Counted from the first letter of the stretch, positions 1 through 8,645 are shown. The stretch is DNA of 64,000 nucleotides from Geobacillus sp. 46C-IIa (GCF_014679505.1 NZ_CP061474.1:1642001-1706000); one strand, 5' to 3'. Translations and numbers: made by a program. Notes: generated from the letters alone by a model not told the origin.

Positions 1-383
1 ACGACAGCGGCTGTTTCCTGCTTCAAGGCGGTGACGATGTCGTCTTTCATGCGGGCAGCCAGTTGCTCGGCTATGTATGGGGCGCCATGGCGCAGCAAGC
101 GGGGAACATCGATAATTTCTCCTTCCATCACCGCCGCTTCTAGGGGAGCGGACGGCTCGTTCGCCTGTTTCAATTCCGCGGCGATCTCGTGCGGACGGCG
201 GCCGCTAGCGAGCAGCGTCTGGATATGGCGGAACTGGTTGATAAGCTCTTCAGTGTAAATGCGCGCTCCTTGGGAGGTGCGCGGGATGGTAATCCATTCA
301 GCAAATTGTTTTTCCCATTGCTTCAAGTCGCGGGCGGTGACCCCAATTTTTTTCGCTGCTTCGCGGAGCGTATATGTTTTCAT
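1..383 (-). CDS. MerR-like HTH regulator (5' part, truncated by window)
   Basis: The reverse strand is open from an ATG at 383 to the window edge (127 codons). The N-terminus reads MKTYTLREAAKKIGVTARDL and continues with a basic wing-like stretch ending in SQGARIYTEE. This is the layout of a MerR-family winged helix: helix-turn-helix, then a wing, then a helical stretch. A RHIQTLLASGRRPHEIAAEL segment follows. It is transcribed divergently from treP. The effector domain lies outside the window, so the target and inducer cannot be named. RacA-like chromosome-anchoring proteins share this fold but the sequence does not look like RacA. Confidence 0.6.
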   Translation of the reverse strand, partial: MKTYTLREAAKKIGVTARDLKQWEKQFAEWITIPRTSQGARIYTEELINQFRHIQTLLASGRRPHEIAAELKQANEPSAPLEAAVMEGEIIDVPRLLRHGAPYIAEQLAARMKDDIVTALKQETAAV

Positions 384-546
384 GGTGTTCCCCTCATCCT
401 TTCTTTCCACGTTTATGATCGCTATCTTTTATTTTCCCACTCAGCTGTTTATTTTCCTGCTGTTTGACAAAACATAACAAAAGAAGTGGAAGTTAGCAAA
501 AAACAAACAATCTTTGTCGAACTGTGTAAATATTTATCGAAAGGCG

Positions 547-575
547 TTGACAGACTTGTATATACAGGATAAAAT
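547..575 (+). promoter_or_regulatory. sigma-A promoter of the trehalose operon
   Basis: A perfect -35 TTGACA (547-552) is separated by exactly 17 bp from TAAAAT (570-575). It lies about 95 bp upstream of the treP start and is overlapped by a TreR-type operator. Confidence 0.8.
555..567. promoter_or_regulatory. TreR operator 1
   Basis: The sequence CTTGTATATACAG is a near-perfect palindrome with a TGTATATACA core. It sits inside the 17-bp spacer of the treP promoter, so bound TreR would block RNA polymerase. The core matches the TTGTATATACAA type known for Bacillus TreR. Confidence 0.75.
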
Positions 576-584
576 AAAGCCAGG

Positions 585-596
585 TTGTATATACAA
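585..596. promoter_or_regulatory. TreR operator 2
   Basis: TTGTATATACAA is a perfect 12-bp palindrome starting 30 bp after operator 1, just downstream of the expected transcription start. The roughly three-turn spacing puts both sites on the same helix face and would allow cooperative binding by TreR. Confidence 0.78.
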
Positions 597-615
597 GTTT
601 TTTGTAACCGATTGC

Positions 616-629
616 TGAAAGCGATTCAA
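616..629. promoter_or_regulatory. possible cre (CcpA) site
   Basis: TGAAAGCGATTCAA matches 12 of 14 positions of the Bacillus cre consensus, with both mismatches in the 3' half. Its position between promoter and treP start fits glucose repression of a PTS sugar operon. It is a weak site by sequence alone. Confidence 0.4.
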
Positions 630-668
630 CGCAATCGAAAGCGGGAGAAAGAAAAGGAGGCATTCATA

Positions 669-2084
669 ATGGAGGCATATGCACAAGCAGCTGCACAAAT
701 CGTTGAGGCCGTCGGCGGCAAAGAGAACATCGTCGCCGCCACACATTGTGTGACACGGCTTCGGTTTGCGCTCAAAGATGAAGGAAAAGTTGATAAAGAC
801 GCGCTTGAACGCATCGATGTCGTGAAAGGGTCGTTTTCGGCCAACGGCCAGTTTCAAGTTGTCATCGGCCAGGGGCTCGTGGATAAAGTGTATAACGAGC
901 TTGTCGAGCTGACCGGCATCGGCCGGGCGACAAAGCAGGAAATTAAGGATGCGGCGGAAGCGAAGCTCAACCCGCTGCAGCGCGCCATTAAGACGCTCGC
1001 TGACATTTTCATTCCGATTTTGCCGGCCATCGTCACAGCCGGTTTGTTAATGGGGATCAACAACGTTTTGACCGGTCCAGGCATTTTTTATGAAGGAAAA
1101 TCGTTTGTCGACGTGCATCAAGAGTGGGCGGATTTGGCGAACATGATCAACTTGATTGCCAATACGGCGTTCGTCTTCCTGCCTGGTTTGATCGGCTGGT
1201 CGGCAGTGACAAAATTCGGCGGCAGCCCGCTGTTGGGGATTGTCCTTGGCTTGATGCTCGTTCACCCGGATTTGCTGAATGCTTGGGGCTGGGGCGCGGC
1301 GAAACAAGAGGGGGAAATCCCGGTTTGGAATTTATTCGGGCTTGATGTGCAAAAAGTCGGCTATCAAGGGCAAGTGTTGCCTGTGTTAGTGGCTTCGTAC
1401 GTATTGGCGAAGATCGAGCTGTTTTTGCGCAAGCGCATCCCGGATGCGTTCCAACTGCTGCTTGTCGCGCCGCTTGCGCTGCTTGTTACAGGTTTCTTGT
1501 CGTTTATCGCCATCGGACCGGTCACGTTTACGATTGGGAACGCGATTACGAACTTGTTTGTCGGCATTTTTGACAACGTTCCGGCCATTGGCGGCTTGCT
1601 GTATGGGGCGCTGTATGCGCCGCTTGTCGTCACCGGGATGCACCATACGTTCTTGCCGGTTGACTTGCAGCTGATCGCCAGCACAGGCGGCACGTTCCTG
1701 TGGCCGATTTTGGTCATGTCGAACATTGCCCAAGGCTCTGCGGCATTAGCGATGATGTTCGTCGCGAAAGACGAAAAGCTGCGCGGTTTGTCGTTCACGT
1801 CAGCCGTTTCGGCGTATCTCGGCATTACCGAGCCGGCGATGTTCGGGGTCAACTTGCGCTTCCGCTTCCCATTTATTTCCGCGATGACAGGGGCGGCGAT
1901 CGCCGGCATGTTCATCACGATCAATAAAGTGATCGCTCCGTCGATTGGCGTTGGCGGTCTGCCGGGCTTCTTGTCGATTGTGCCGCAAAAATGGATCCCG
2001 TTCTTTATCGGGATGGCGATTGCTATTGTGGTGCCGTTTGTGCTGACGTTTGTTTTCGGCAAAGTGCGCAAAGCAGCACGCTAA
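669..2084 (+). CDS. treP: trehalose-specific PTS enzyme IIBC
   Basis: This 471-residue permease takes up trehalose and phosphorylates it to trehalose-6-phosphate. The N-terminus is a glucose-family EIIB domain: an AAQIVEAVGGKENI start and the CVTRLRF motif whose Cys carries the phosphate. A roughly 350-residue EIIC membrane domain follows, with the GITEPAMFGVNLR motif typical of sucrose/trehalose permeases. No EIIA domain is attached, so a glucose-type EIIA must be borrowed. The start at 669 is preceded by AAAAGGAGG; an in-frame ATG at 585 lies inside operator 2 and is rejected. It is the first gene of treP-treA-treR. Confidence 0.93.
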   Translation: MEAYAQAAAQIVEAVGGKENIVAATHCVTRLRFALKDEGKVDKDALERIDVVKGSFSANGQFQVVIGQGLVDKVYNELVELTGIGRATKQEIKDAAEAKLNPLQRAIKTLADIFIPILPAIVTAGLLMGINNVLTGPGIFYEGKSFVDVHQEWADLANMINLIANTAFVFLPGLIGWSAVTKFGGSPLLGIVLGLMLVHPDLLNAWGWGAAKQEGEIPVWNLFGLDVQKVGYQGQVLPVLVASYVLAKIELFLRKRIPDAFQLLLVAPLALLVTGFLSFIAIGPVTFTIGNAITNLFVGIFDNVPAIGGLLYGALYAPLVVTGMHHTFLPVDLQLIASTGGTFLWPILVMSNIAQGSAALAMMFVAKDEKLRGLSFTSAVSAYLGITEPAMFGVNLRFRFPFISAMTGAAIAGMFITINKVIAPSIGVGGLPGFLSIVPQKWIPFFIGMAIAIVVPFVLTFVFGKVRKAAR

Positions 2085-2124
2085 TCGCTCGCCTTCATTG
2101 AGGGAAAGGAACGATGCATTCGCT

Positions 2125-2166
2125 GGCATACCATTGGCCGCCAACGCCAATGGTATGCTTTCATTC
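2125..2166 (+). other. strong hairpin between treP and treA
   Basis: GCATACCATTGG (2126-2137) and CCAATGGTATGC (2147-2158) form a perfect 12-bp stem with a 9-nt loop, followed by TTTCATTCATT. The T-run is interrupted, so this may be a leaky terminator, an mRNA-processing stem or a stability element that sets TreP above TreA/TreR. Confidence 0.65.
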
Positions 2167-2198
2167 ATTGTTGAAGTCAACGAACGAGGTGAAGAGAC

Positions 2199-3890
2199 GT
2201 GTCAACAACACCGTGGTGGAAAAAGGCGGTTGTCTATCAAATTTATCCGAAGAGCTTTCGCGATACGAATGGGGACGGCATCGGCGACTTGCCGGGCATC
2301 ATCGAAAAGCTTGATTACTTGAAAGAACTGGGCGTCGATGTCATTTGGCTGACGCCGATTTACGCTTCGCCCCAACGTGACAACGGCTATGACATTAGCG
2401 ATTATTTCGCCATTCATCATGCGTACGGAACGATGGACGATTTTGACCGTTTGCTCGAGGAAGTGCATGCGCGCGGCATGAAGCTCGTCATGGATATGGT
2501 CGTCAACCATACGTCAACCGACCATGAATGGTTTAAGCAGGCGAGCGCGTCGAAAACGAACCCGTACCGCCATTTTTACATTTGGCGCGACCCGAAGCCG
2601 GATGGCAGCGCGCCAAACAACTGGCAGTCGAAATTCGGCGGCTCAGCGTGGCAATACGATGAACAAACCGGGCAATATTATTTGCATTTGTTCGATGTGA
2701 CGCAAGCCGATTTGAACTGGGAAAACGAAGAACTGCGCCGCCGCATTTATGACATGATGCATTTTTGGCTGAAAAAAGGGGTGGACGGCTTCCGGTTGGA
2801 TGTCATCAACTTGCTGTCCAAAGACCAGCGTTTTCCGGACGATGACGGCTCGATTCCGCCGGGGGACGGGCGCCGCTTTTATACGGACGGCCCGCGCATT
2901 CACGAATTTTTGCAAGAGATGAATCGGGAAGTGTTTTCTAAATATGACGTCATGACAGTCGGGGAAATGTCGTCGACAACGATCGATCATTGCATCCGTT
3001 ACACGAATCCGGAAAATCGTGAGCTGAACATGACGTTTCATTTCCATCACTTGAAAGTCGATTATCCGAACGGGGAAAAATGGGCGATCGCTCCGTTTGA
3101 TTTTCTCGCGTTAAAACGCATTTTGTCAGAGTGGCAAGTGCGGATGCACGAAGGCGGGGGGTGGAATGCGCTCTTTTGGTGCAACCACGACCAACCGCGC
3201 ATCGTGTCGCGTTATGGCGATGACGGGGCGTATTGGAAAGAGTCAGCGAAAATGCTGGCGACGACGATTCATCTCATGCAAGGAACGCCATACATTTACC
3301 AAGGCGAAGAAATCGGGATGACCGACCCGAAATTCACCGATATTCGTGACTACCGCGACGTTGAGTCGCTGAACATGCACCGGATCTTGCAAGAACAAGG
3401 CAAAAGCGAGCAGGAAGTGCTCGAGATTTTGCAGCGGAAGTCGCGCGACAATTCGCGCACGCCGATGCAATGGGACGACAGCCCGCACGCCGGTTTTACA
3501 TCCGGCACGCCGTGGATTCGCGTCGCCGACAACTACCGGCGCATCAACGTGAAACAGGCGCTTGCCGACCGTGATTCCATTTTTTATCACTATAAGCGGC
3601 TTATTGAGCTGCGCAAGCAGTATGACATTATTACGACCGGCCGCTACGAGCTGCTCCTTGCCGACGACCCGCATCTTTTCGCCTATATGCGCCACGGCGA
3701 TGGGGAGAAGCTGCTTGTCGTCAACAACTTTTATCCGGTGGAGACAACGTTTGCGCTGCCGGAAGAAGCAGGAGCGAATGACTATACGGGCGAATTGCTG
3801 CTCGCCAATTACCCGGATGCACCGGCCGATTTCCGCCGCATGGTGCTGCGCCCGTATGAATCGGTCGTTTATCTTCTCCGCCGTCCATGA
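2199..3890 (+). CDS. treA: trehalose-6-phosphate hydrolase (alpha-phosphotrehalase, GH13)
   Basis: This 563-residue cytoplasmic enzyme splits trehalose-6-phosphate into glucose and glucose-6-phosphate. It has a GH13 barrel: WWKKAVVYQIYPKSF at the start, GFRLDVIN with the catalytic Asp, VGEM with the catalytic Glu, and CNHDQPR for the transition-state Asp. Length and N-terminus match the TreA/TreC and oligo-1,6-glucosidase group, and the operon settles the substrate. Translation starts at GTG 2199 after AGGTGAAG. treR begins 22 nt after the stop. Confidence 0.93.
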   Translation: MSTTPWWKKAVVYQIYPKSFRDTNGDGIGDLPGIIEKLDYLKELGVDVIWLTPIYASPQRDNGYDISDYFAIHHAYGTMDDFDRLLEEVHARGMKLVMDMVVNHTSTDHEWFKQASASKTNPYRHFYIWRDPKPDGSAPNNWQSKFGGSAWQYDEQTGQYYLHLFDVTQADLNWENEELRRRIYDMMHFWLKKGVDGFRLDVINLLSKDQRFPDDDGSIPPGDGRRFYTDGPRIHEFLQEMNREVFSKYDVMTVGEMSSTTIDHCIRYTNPENRELNMTFHFHHLKVDYPNGEKWAIAPFDFLALKRILSEWQVRMHEGGGWNALFWCNHDQPRIVSRYGDDGAYWKESAKMLATTIHLMQGTPYIYQGEEIGMTDPKFTDIRDYRDVESLNMHRILQEQGKSEQEVLEILQRKSRDNSRTPMQWDDSPHAGFTSGTPWIRVADNYRRINVKQALADRDSIFYHYKRLIELRKQYDIITTGRYELLLADDPHLFAYMRHGDGEKLLVVNNFYPVETTFALPEEAGANDYTGELLLANYPDAPADFRRMVLRPYESVVYLLRRP

Positions 3891-3912
3891 TACAATACAG
3901 ACGGTGATGATT

Positions 3913-4626
3913 ATGCATGAAAACAAATATTTAGCCATTTATCATGATCTTGCTTCCCGCATCCGCCGCGGGGAATGGAAGGCGTATGACAAGCTGCCGT
4001 CGGAAAACGAGCTTGCTGTCCGGTATAAGACATCGCGCGAGACGATTCGCAAAGCGCTCAATTTATTGTCCGAGCACGGATATATCCAAAAAATGAAAGG
4101 AAAAGGATCGATCGTGCTTGATGTCGGCAAATACGACTTTCCGGTCTCCGGATTGGTCAGCTTTAAAGAGCTGGCGCAAACGATGAAGCAGCCGGTGCGG
4201 ACGATCGTCCATGAACTGGCGGTCATTAAACCGGATGGCGAGCTCAGGCAGCAGCTGCGCGCCTCAAGCAAGGACGAGGTGTGGAAAGTCGTGCGCGTCC
4301 GCGAAATCGGCGGGGAGCGGATCATTTTGGATAAAGACTTTTTCTTAAAAAAGCATGTGCCGCTGTTGACGGAAGAGATTTGCGAAGACTCGATTTATGA
4401 ATACTTGGAAACAAAGCTGCATTTGCCGATCAGCTTTGCGAAAAAAGAAATGTCGGTCGACGAGGCGACGGAGGAAGACCGCTGCTATTTGGATCTCAAT
4501 GGCGACGACCGCGTCGTCGTCGTCAAAAACTATGTCTATTTAAGCGACGCCACCTTGTTTCAATATACAGAATCGCGGCACCGGCTTGACAAGTTCCGGT
4601 TTGTCGATTTTGCGCGCCGGAAATGA
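3913..4626 (+). CDS. treR: trehalose operon repressor, GntR/HutC family
   Basis: This 237-residue regulator has an N-terminal GntR winged helix (LPSENELAVRYKTSRETIRKAL) and a C-terminal UTRA effector domain, expected to bind trehalose-6-phosphate. FPVSGLVSFKELAQT and the C-terminus QYTESRHRLDKFRFVDFARR are close to Bacillus TreR as remembered. It would bind the two palindromes at 555-596 and so autoregulate the operon. ATG 3913 gives the N-terminus MHENKYLAIY; an in-frame ATG at 3907 and GTG at 3904 are also possible because no strong SD decides. The frame is open much further upstream, inside treA, but only as a shadow. Confidence 0.92.
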   Translation: MHENKYLAIYHDLASRIRRGEWKAYDKLPSENELAVRYKTSRETIRKALNLLSEHGYIQKMKGKGSIVLDVGKYDFPVSGLVSFKELAQTMKQPVRTIVHELAVIKPDGELRQQLRASSKDEVWKVVRVREIGGERIILDKDFFLKKHVPLLTEEICEDSIYEYLETKLHLPISFAKKEMSVDEATEEDRCYLDLNGDDRVVVVKNYVYLSDATLFQYTESRHRLDKFRFVDFARRK

Positions 4627-4683
4627 CAGCGCCCAGCCGTGCGTTCCCAGACCTAGGATGGCGGCCCACATTTTTGATGCCAC

Positions 4684-4710
4684 GCTGCGTCTTATGACGC
4701 GGCTTTTTTT
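4684..4710 (+). terminator. terminator of treP-treA-treR
   Basis: GCTGCGTC and GACGCGGC pair around TTAT (one G-T pair) and are followed by seven T. Confidence 0.85.
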
Positions 4711-4732
4711 GTTGCTTCAACCGATTAATACT

Positions 4733-4760
4733 AAAATAAAACTATGTTCTAAATAACCAT
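4733..4760 (+). repeat. 28-bp direct repeat copy 1 (Ter-like)
   Basis: This 28-bp sequence is 26/28 identical to 6286-6313; the two copies flank the antiporter gene in the same orientation. Its core CTATGTTCTAAAT differs by one base from CTATGTACTAAAT in the Bacillus subtilis RTP-binding Ter consensus. Only the core half is well matched: the upstream ACTAA element at 4730-4734 is two bases too far away. It could instead be a promoter or operator element of the antiporter. Confidence 0.5.
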
Positions 4761-4829
4761 TGATAATCATAAACAAATCGAGTTATGGCTATCCTTGTTA
4801 ACAACGGCATCGGAAAGGAGGACGCCGAC

Positions 4830-6242
4830 GTGGAAGGAACATGGTGGTCGCTATTGCCGTTTCTTCTCATCATTCCACTCGCCGTTTGGCTGAAAGAAAT
4901 TTTGCCCGGCTTGGTGGTCGGCTTGCTTGTCGGGGCGCTCTGTCTTGAACGGTCGGTCATCGGCGCGATCGAGCGGGCTGTTTCCGCCATTCTTCATTCG
5001 CTCAATGATGTTGAACATATAAAAGTGGCGGCGTTTTTATATTTGTTTGGGTCGCTCGTTGGCATGATGCAAATTACCGGCGGAATGAAAGGATTTGTCG
5101 AGAGGCTTTCCGGGCGCATCCGCACGAAGCGCGGGCTGCTTTTATTTGTTTGGCTGACGGTGCCGGTGACGTTTTTTATGCCGATGTTCCGCATCATGCT
5201 GCTTGGGCCGGTGATGAAAGCAGTGCTTCGCCAGTTCCGCATCGACCGCCGCCGCATGGCGTACATCATCGACGTCTCGACCGAGCCGATTATCGTGCTC
5301 TTGCCGGCGGCAACGGCGTTTGTCGGCTTTATGACTTCGGTCGTGGCGGCAGCGCTGGCGCAAAACGATATTCGTGAATCGGCATATGACATCTTTTTGC
5401 GCAGCTTGCCGTACAACTTATTTGCCATCATCACCCTTATTGTCGGGCTGTTGACGACGATGATGAACATTCGGATTGGCAAACCGCGGGCGAAAAAAAG
5501 GGAAGGGGAAACGAATGAACTGCACGGCCTTGGGCTGCGCAAAGAACTGGCGCTGATCGCCGGCGAGCCGCTTCATCTTTTTGTCCCGTTGGCGCTGCTG
5601 CTTGGGCTGACGTTTGCCTTTTTTGCCTATGACGGCCGGCAACGCGGGGCACGCGATTGGCTCGAGGCGTTTTCCGAAGCCGATGCGACGTGGGCGATGC
5701 TTTTGGCGCTGTTCGTGACGATCCTTTTGTCGATGGTGTTTTATTTGTGGCGCAAGCAGTCGCTTTCCGAGCTGATTTATCACTTTTTTGCCGGGGGCAA
5801 CGAACTCATGGCGCCGATCGGCATGCTCATTCTCGTTTGGGCTGTATCGGCGGTGGCGGGCGAGCTCGGGTTTACAACGTACGTAGCATCGACGTTCGGC
5901 ACATGGCTCCCGGGGCCGTTCGTGCCGGCAGCGGTGTTTTTAGCCGGGTCGTTTCTGTCCTATTTTATCGGATCATCATGGGGGACGTGGGGCATTTTTA
6001 TGCCGCTTGGCGTCACGCTTGCCCATGCGACCGGAGCGCCGCTTGAGATGACCGTCGGCGCGGTGTTTGCGAGTGGAACGTTCGGCGCGTTCGCTTCGCC
6101 GCTTGGCGATACAACGATTACGACCGCAGCAATTATGGATATGGATTTAATGGGCTATGCGAAATACAAGCTGCGCATCTCCCTGATTTGCGCCGGGCTG
6201 TCGCTGGCCGGGTACGTGTTTTTGCCGCTTTGGGCCGGTTAG
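4830..6242 (+). CDS. NhaC-family Na+/H+ antiporter
   Basis: This 470-residue membrane protein has about 11 hydrophobic segments and no signal peptide. The NhaC-type features are LYLFGSLVGMMQITGG near the start, FRIMLLGPVMKAVLR, and near the C-terminus SWGTWGIFMPLGV and SPLGDTTITTAAIMDMDLM. Members exchange Na+ for H+ or for organic acids such as malate/lactate, so the substrate is open. GTG 4830 is preceded by AAAGGAGG (4814-4821); the earlier ATG at 4785 has no SD. It is a single gene bounded by 28-bp repeats on both sides. Confidence 0.82.
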   Translation: MEGTWWSLLPFLLIIPLAVWLKEILPGLVVGLLVGALCLERSVIGAIERAVSAILHSLNDVEHIKVAAFLYLFGSLVGMMQITGGMKGFVERLSGRIRTKRGLLLFVWLTVPVTFFMPMFRIMLLGPVMKAVLRQFRIDRRRMAYIIDVSTEPIIVLLPAATAFVGFMTSVVAAALAQNDIRESAYDIFLRSLPYNLFAIITLIVGLLTTMMNIRIGKPRAKKREGETNELHGLGLRKELALIAGEPLHLFVPLALLLGLTFAFFAYDGRQRGARDWLEAFSEADATWAMLLALFVTILLSMVFYLWRKQSLSELIYHFFAGGNELMAPIGMLILVWAVSAVAGELGFTTYVASTFGTWLPGPFVPAAVFLAGSFLSYFIGSSWGTWGIFMPLGVTLAHATGAPLEMTVGAVFASGTFGAFASPLGDTTITTAAIMDMDLMGYAKYKLRISLICAGLSLAGYVFLPLWAG

Positions 6243-6285
6243 AAGGATCGCTGTCCCATCCGGCCTTTTCTTCACCCTTATTATA

Positions 6286-6313
6286 AAAATAAAACTGTGT
6301 TCTAAATAATCAT
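6286..6313 (+). repeat. 28-bp direct repeat copy 2 (Ter-like)
   Basis: This copy differs from 4733-4760 by two transitions (A/G in CTGTG, C/T in AATCAT). It keeps the TGTTCTAAATAA core and lies 44 nt after the antiporter stop codon. Confidence 0.5.
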
Positions 6314-6364
6314 CAAACAAAACAGTTGCATCTATAAGCAAGTCAAGCTATGATAAAAACAACA

Positions 6365-6380
6365 TACTGACTAGTCGGTA
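6365..6380. promoter_or_regulatory. TetR-type operator-like palindrome
   Basis: TACTGACTAGTCGGTA is a 16-bp inverted repeat with one mismatched pair. It resembles operators of TetR-family regulators of fatty-acid degradation, and a related palindrome lies at 61527-61544. No TetR gene is in the window. Confidence 0.45.
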
Positions 6381-6539
6381 GCAAAGCGTTAGACAATGCT
6401 TAAGGCATCAGACGCTTGACCTCACCAAAGAAAGCGTGAAACGTTGAAAAGCTACTCCATTAGGCATCGTAGACCATTCCTAAAGCTGAACTCGCCCTTG
6501 ATCAGCTCTCTCAAAAGTGAGAAAGGAATGTCAAGGGCG
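6378..6539 (+). ncRNA. candidate structured leader upstream of the thioesterase gene
   Basis: This 329-bp gene-free stretch (6243-6571) contains a foldable segment. GTAGC (6378-6382) pairs with GCTAC (6451-6455) and encloses AAGCGT (6384-6389)/ACGCTT (6412-6417) and AGCGT/ACGTT around a GAA loop near 6432-6444, giving a three-way junction. Further on, CGCCCTTGA (6493-6501) pairs with TCAAGGGCG (6531-6539). I could not match it to a riboswitch class, and it may be incidental. Confidence 0.3.
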
Positions 6540-6571
6540 GCAGGGACAAAACGAAGGGGAGAGGGAGAAAC

Positions 6572-7018
6572 GTGAAAACACATACGATCACCGTCAATCC
6601 GCGTTTTTGCGAAACCGATGCGCTCGGCCATTTGAGCAATATTAGCTATTTTATTTATTTAGAGGAGGCGCGCACTCGTCTATTCGATGAGTTGAGCTAC
6701 GGAGGGCGAGCAGGCGATTGGCACTTCATTTTGGCATCCGCGAAATGCGATTTTGTCAACCAAGGGTTTTTTGGCCGGCGGCTTCGTGTAGAGACCAACG
6801 TCTCCCGCATCGGCCACAAAAGCTTTCAATGCATTCACCGCATTATTGAAGAAGAGACCGGCAAACTGATCGCGATTGGAGAAGCAGCGGTCGTCTACTT
6901 CAATTTTCATGCGCAGGTGAGCGAACCGCTTCCTGACGACTTGCGGGCGTTGCTCGCGCAATACCTCGTCCCGGCTGCCGAGGAGGCGGATTCGTCTCTG
7001 AGGTGCGAAAAACAATGA
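6572..7018 (+). CDS. acyl-CoA thioesterase, hotdog fold (4HBT/YbgC type)
   Basis: This 148-residue single-domain hotdog protein opens with TVNPRFCETDALGHLSNISY. The Asp of ETDALGHLSN sits where 4-hydroxybenzoyl-CoA thioesterase-type enzymes have the catalytic acid, and IGHKSFQ matches the second conserved strand. It probably hydrolyses an acyl- or aryl-CoA in the cytoplasm; the substrate is unknown. GTG 6572 follows a purine-rich GGGGAGAGGGAG. A terminator follows, so it is probably a single-gene unit, although the nearby acyl-CoA dehydrogenase suggests related acyl-CoA metabolism. Confidence 0.8.
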   Translation: MKTHTITVNPRFCETDALGHLSNISYFIYLEEARTRLFDELSYGGRAGDWHFILASAKCDFVNQGFFGRRLRVETNVSRIGHKSFQCIHRIIEEETGKLIAIGEAAVVYFNFHAQVSEPLPDDLRALLAQYLVPAAEEADSSLRCEKQ

Positions 7019-7036
7019 CGACATTTGAATTGCGTT

Positions 7037-7061
7037 ATCCGCCAACAAGGCGGATTTTTTT
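7037..7061 (+). terminator. terminator after thioesterase gene
   Basis: ATCCGCC and GGCGGAT form a perfect 7-bp stem around AACAA, followed by a T-run. Confidence 0.85.
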
Positions 7062-7145
7062 CGCCTTCGTTCGTTTTCTCCGGACCGAACCGCCCAATGG
7101 CTACATATTGTATGAGTAGGCGGTCTGGAAAAAGGAGGAACGACC

Positions 7146-8645
7146 ATGGCAATTCGTGCGACGATAGGGAGTGCGACCTATACGTGCCGCGGCGAGCTCG
7201 AGGCATATTTCCAGCCGTTTCGCGACGGAACCATCGGCCGATTTCACCCGTTTCCCACGCCGTTTGGCGAACAACGGCTCATTTACGCTGACTGGACGGC
7301 GAGCGGACGGCTGTACCGGCCGATTGAAGAGAAAATGGTTCGCGAGCTTGGTCCGTTTGTCGGCAACACGCATACAGAGTCGAATGTGACCGGAACGAAA
7401 ATGACGCTCGCGTATCAATATGCAAAAGAAATCATTAAACAGCACGTTCACGCGGGAAGAGGCGATGTGCTGATCATGCAAGGAGCGGGCATGACGAGCG
7501 CCGTCAACAAACTGCAGCGCCTGCTTGGCTTGCGTGTGCCGGAACAATGGAAATCACATCTAGCGCTGACCAATGACGAACGCCCGGTCGTTTTTGTCAC
7601 TCATATGGAGCACCATTCGAATTTATTGTCATGGGCCGAAACGATCGCCGAGGTCGTAACGGTTCGGCCAACTGCTAACGGCGGGGTTGACCTTGACCAT
7701 TTACGCGAATTGCTTGACCGCTACCGCCAGCGGCCGCAAAAAATCGGCGCATTCACCGCCTGCTCGAATGTAACTGGTCTTGAGACGCCATACCACGAAT
7801 TAGCCAGACTCATGCATGAGTACGGTGGACTTTGTTTCGTCGATTTTGCCGCCTCCGCCCCATACGTCCGCATCGATATGCATCCAGACGATCCAATGGA
7901 AAAGCTTGATGGAATTTACTTTTCCCCACATAAGTTTCTCGGCGGTCCAGGAAGCGCCGGCGTGCTTGTGTTTGACGGACGCCTTTACCGCCAGCACGCG
8001 CCGGACCATCCGGGCGGCGGGACGGTGTATTGGACTGACCCGTGGGGGCATTATGAGTACGTGGAAGCGATTGAAGAGCGGGAGGACGGAGGAACACCGC
8101 CGTTTTGGCAAACGATCAAAGCCGCGCTCGCCATTCAACTGAAAGAACAGATGAATGTCGCGAAGATGCGCGCTCGGGAAAAAGAACTCGTTTCACTCTT
8201 GCTGCCGGCGCTGCAGGACATCCCTGGCGTTCATGTGCTCGAAGGACACCGGAGCGACAGGCTCGGCATTGTTTCGTTTGTGATCGAAGAGCTTCATTAT
8301 AATCTTGTCGTCAAACTGCTGAACGACCGCTTTGGCATTCAGGCACGCGGCGGCTGCTCATGCGCCGGGCCGTACGGCCATTATTTGCTTGGCATTGACA
8401 AAGAACAGTCGGCTGCCTTGCTTAAGGAAGTCAAAAGCGGCAACGTCCTCGCCAAACCAGGATGGGTGCGTTTATCGCTCCATCCAACGATGACGAATGA
8501 AGAAGTGTACATGATCATTCACGCTGTCCGCCAAATCGCTCGCCATGGCTGCCGCTGGCGAGATGAATACAAATATGATGCGGCCAAAAACGAGTTTGTC
8601 CACCGCGGTGATGACCGATATATCCGGCATTTTTTCCTCTTTTAA
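7146..8645 (+). CDS. class V aminotransferase / cysteine-desulfurase-like PLP enzyme
   Basis: This 499-residue fold-type I PLP enzyme carries MEHHSN (about 154-159, His stacking on PLP), CFVDFAASAP with Asp near 233, and SPHKFLGG with the Schiff-base Lys near 263. A late ARGGCSCAGPYGHYLLGI region has two Cys where SufS/CsdA-type enzymes carry the active-site loop. It is about 90 residues longer than SufS, with extra sequence at both ends. No sulfur acceptor is adjacent, so desulfurase activity is not established. AAAAAGGAGG precedes ATG 7146. Confidence 0.78.
   Translation: MAIRATIGSATYTCRGELEAYFQPFRDGTIGRFHPFPTPFGEQRLIYADWTASGRLYRPIEEKMVRELGPFVGNTHTESNVTGTKMTLAYQYAKEIIKQHVHAGRGDVLIMQGAGMTSAVNKLQRLLGLRVPEQWKSHLALTNDERPVVFVTHMEHHSNLLSWAETIAEVVTVRPTANGGVDLDHLRELLDRYRQRPQKIGAFTACSNVTGLETPYHELARLMHEYGGLCFVDFAASAPYVRIDMHPDDPMEKLDGIYFSPHKFLGGPGSAGVLVFDGRLYRQHAPDHPGGGTVYWTDPWGHYEYVEAIEEREDGGTPPFWQTIKAALAIQLKEQMNVAKMRAREKELVSLLLPALQDIPGVHVLEGHRSDRLGIVSFVIEELHYNLVVKLLNDRFGIQARGGCSCAGPYGHYLLGIDKEQSAALLKEVKSGNVLAKPGWVRLSLHPTMTNEEVYMIIHAVRQIARHGCRWRDEYKYDAAKNEFVHRGDDRYIRHFFLF

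Noticed and set aside
1364..2071. 235-codon reverse frame inside treP
   Set aside because: It runs antisense to a clearly identified PTS permease and shows no domain; a codon-bias shadow.
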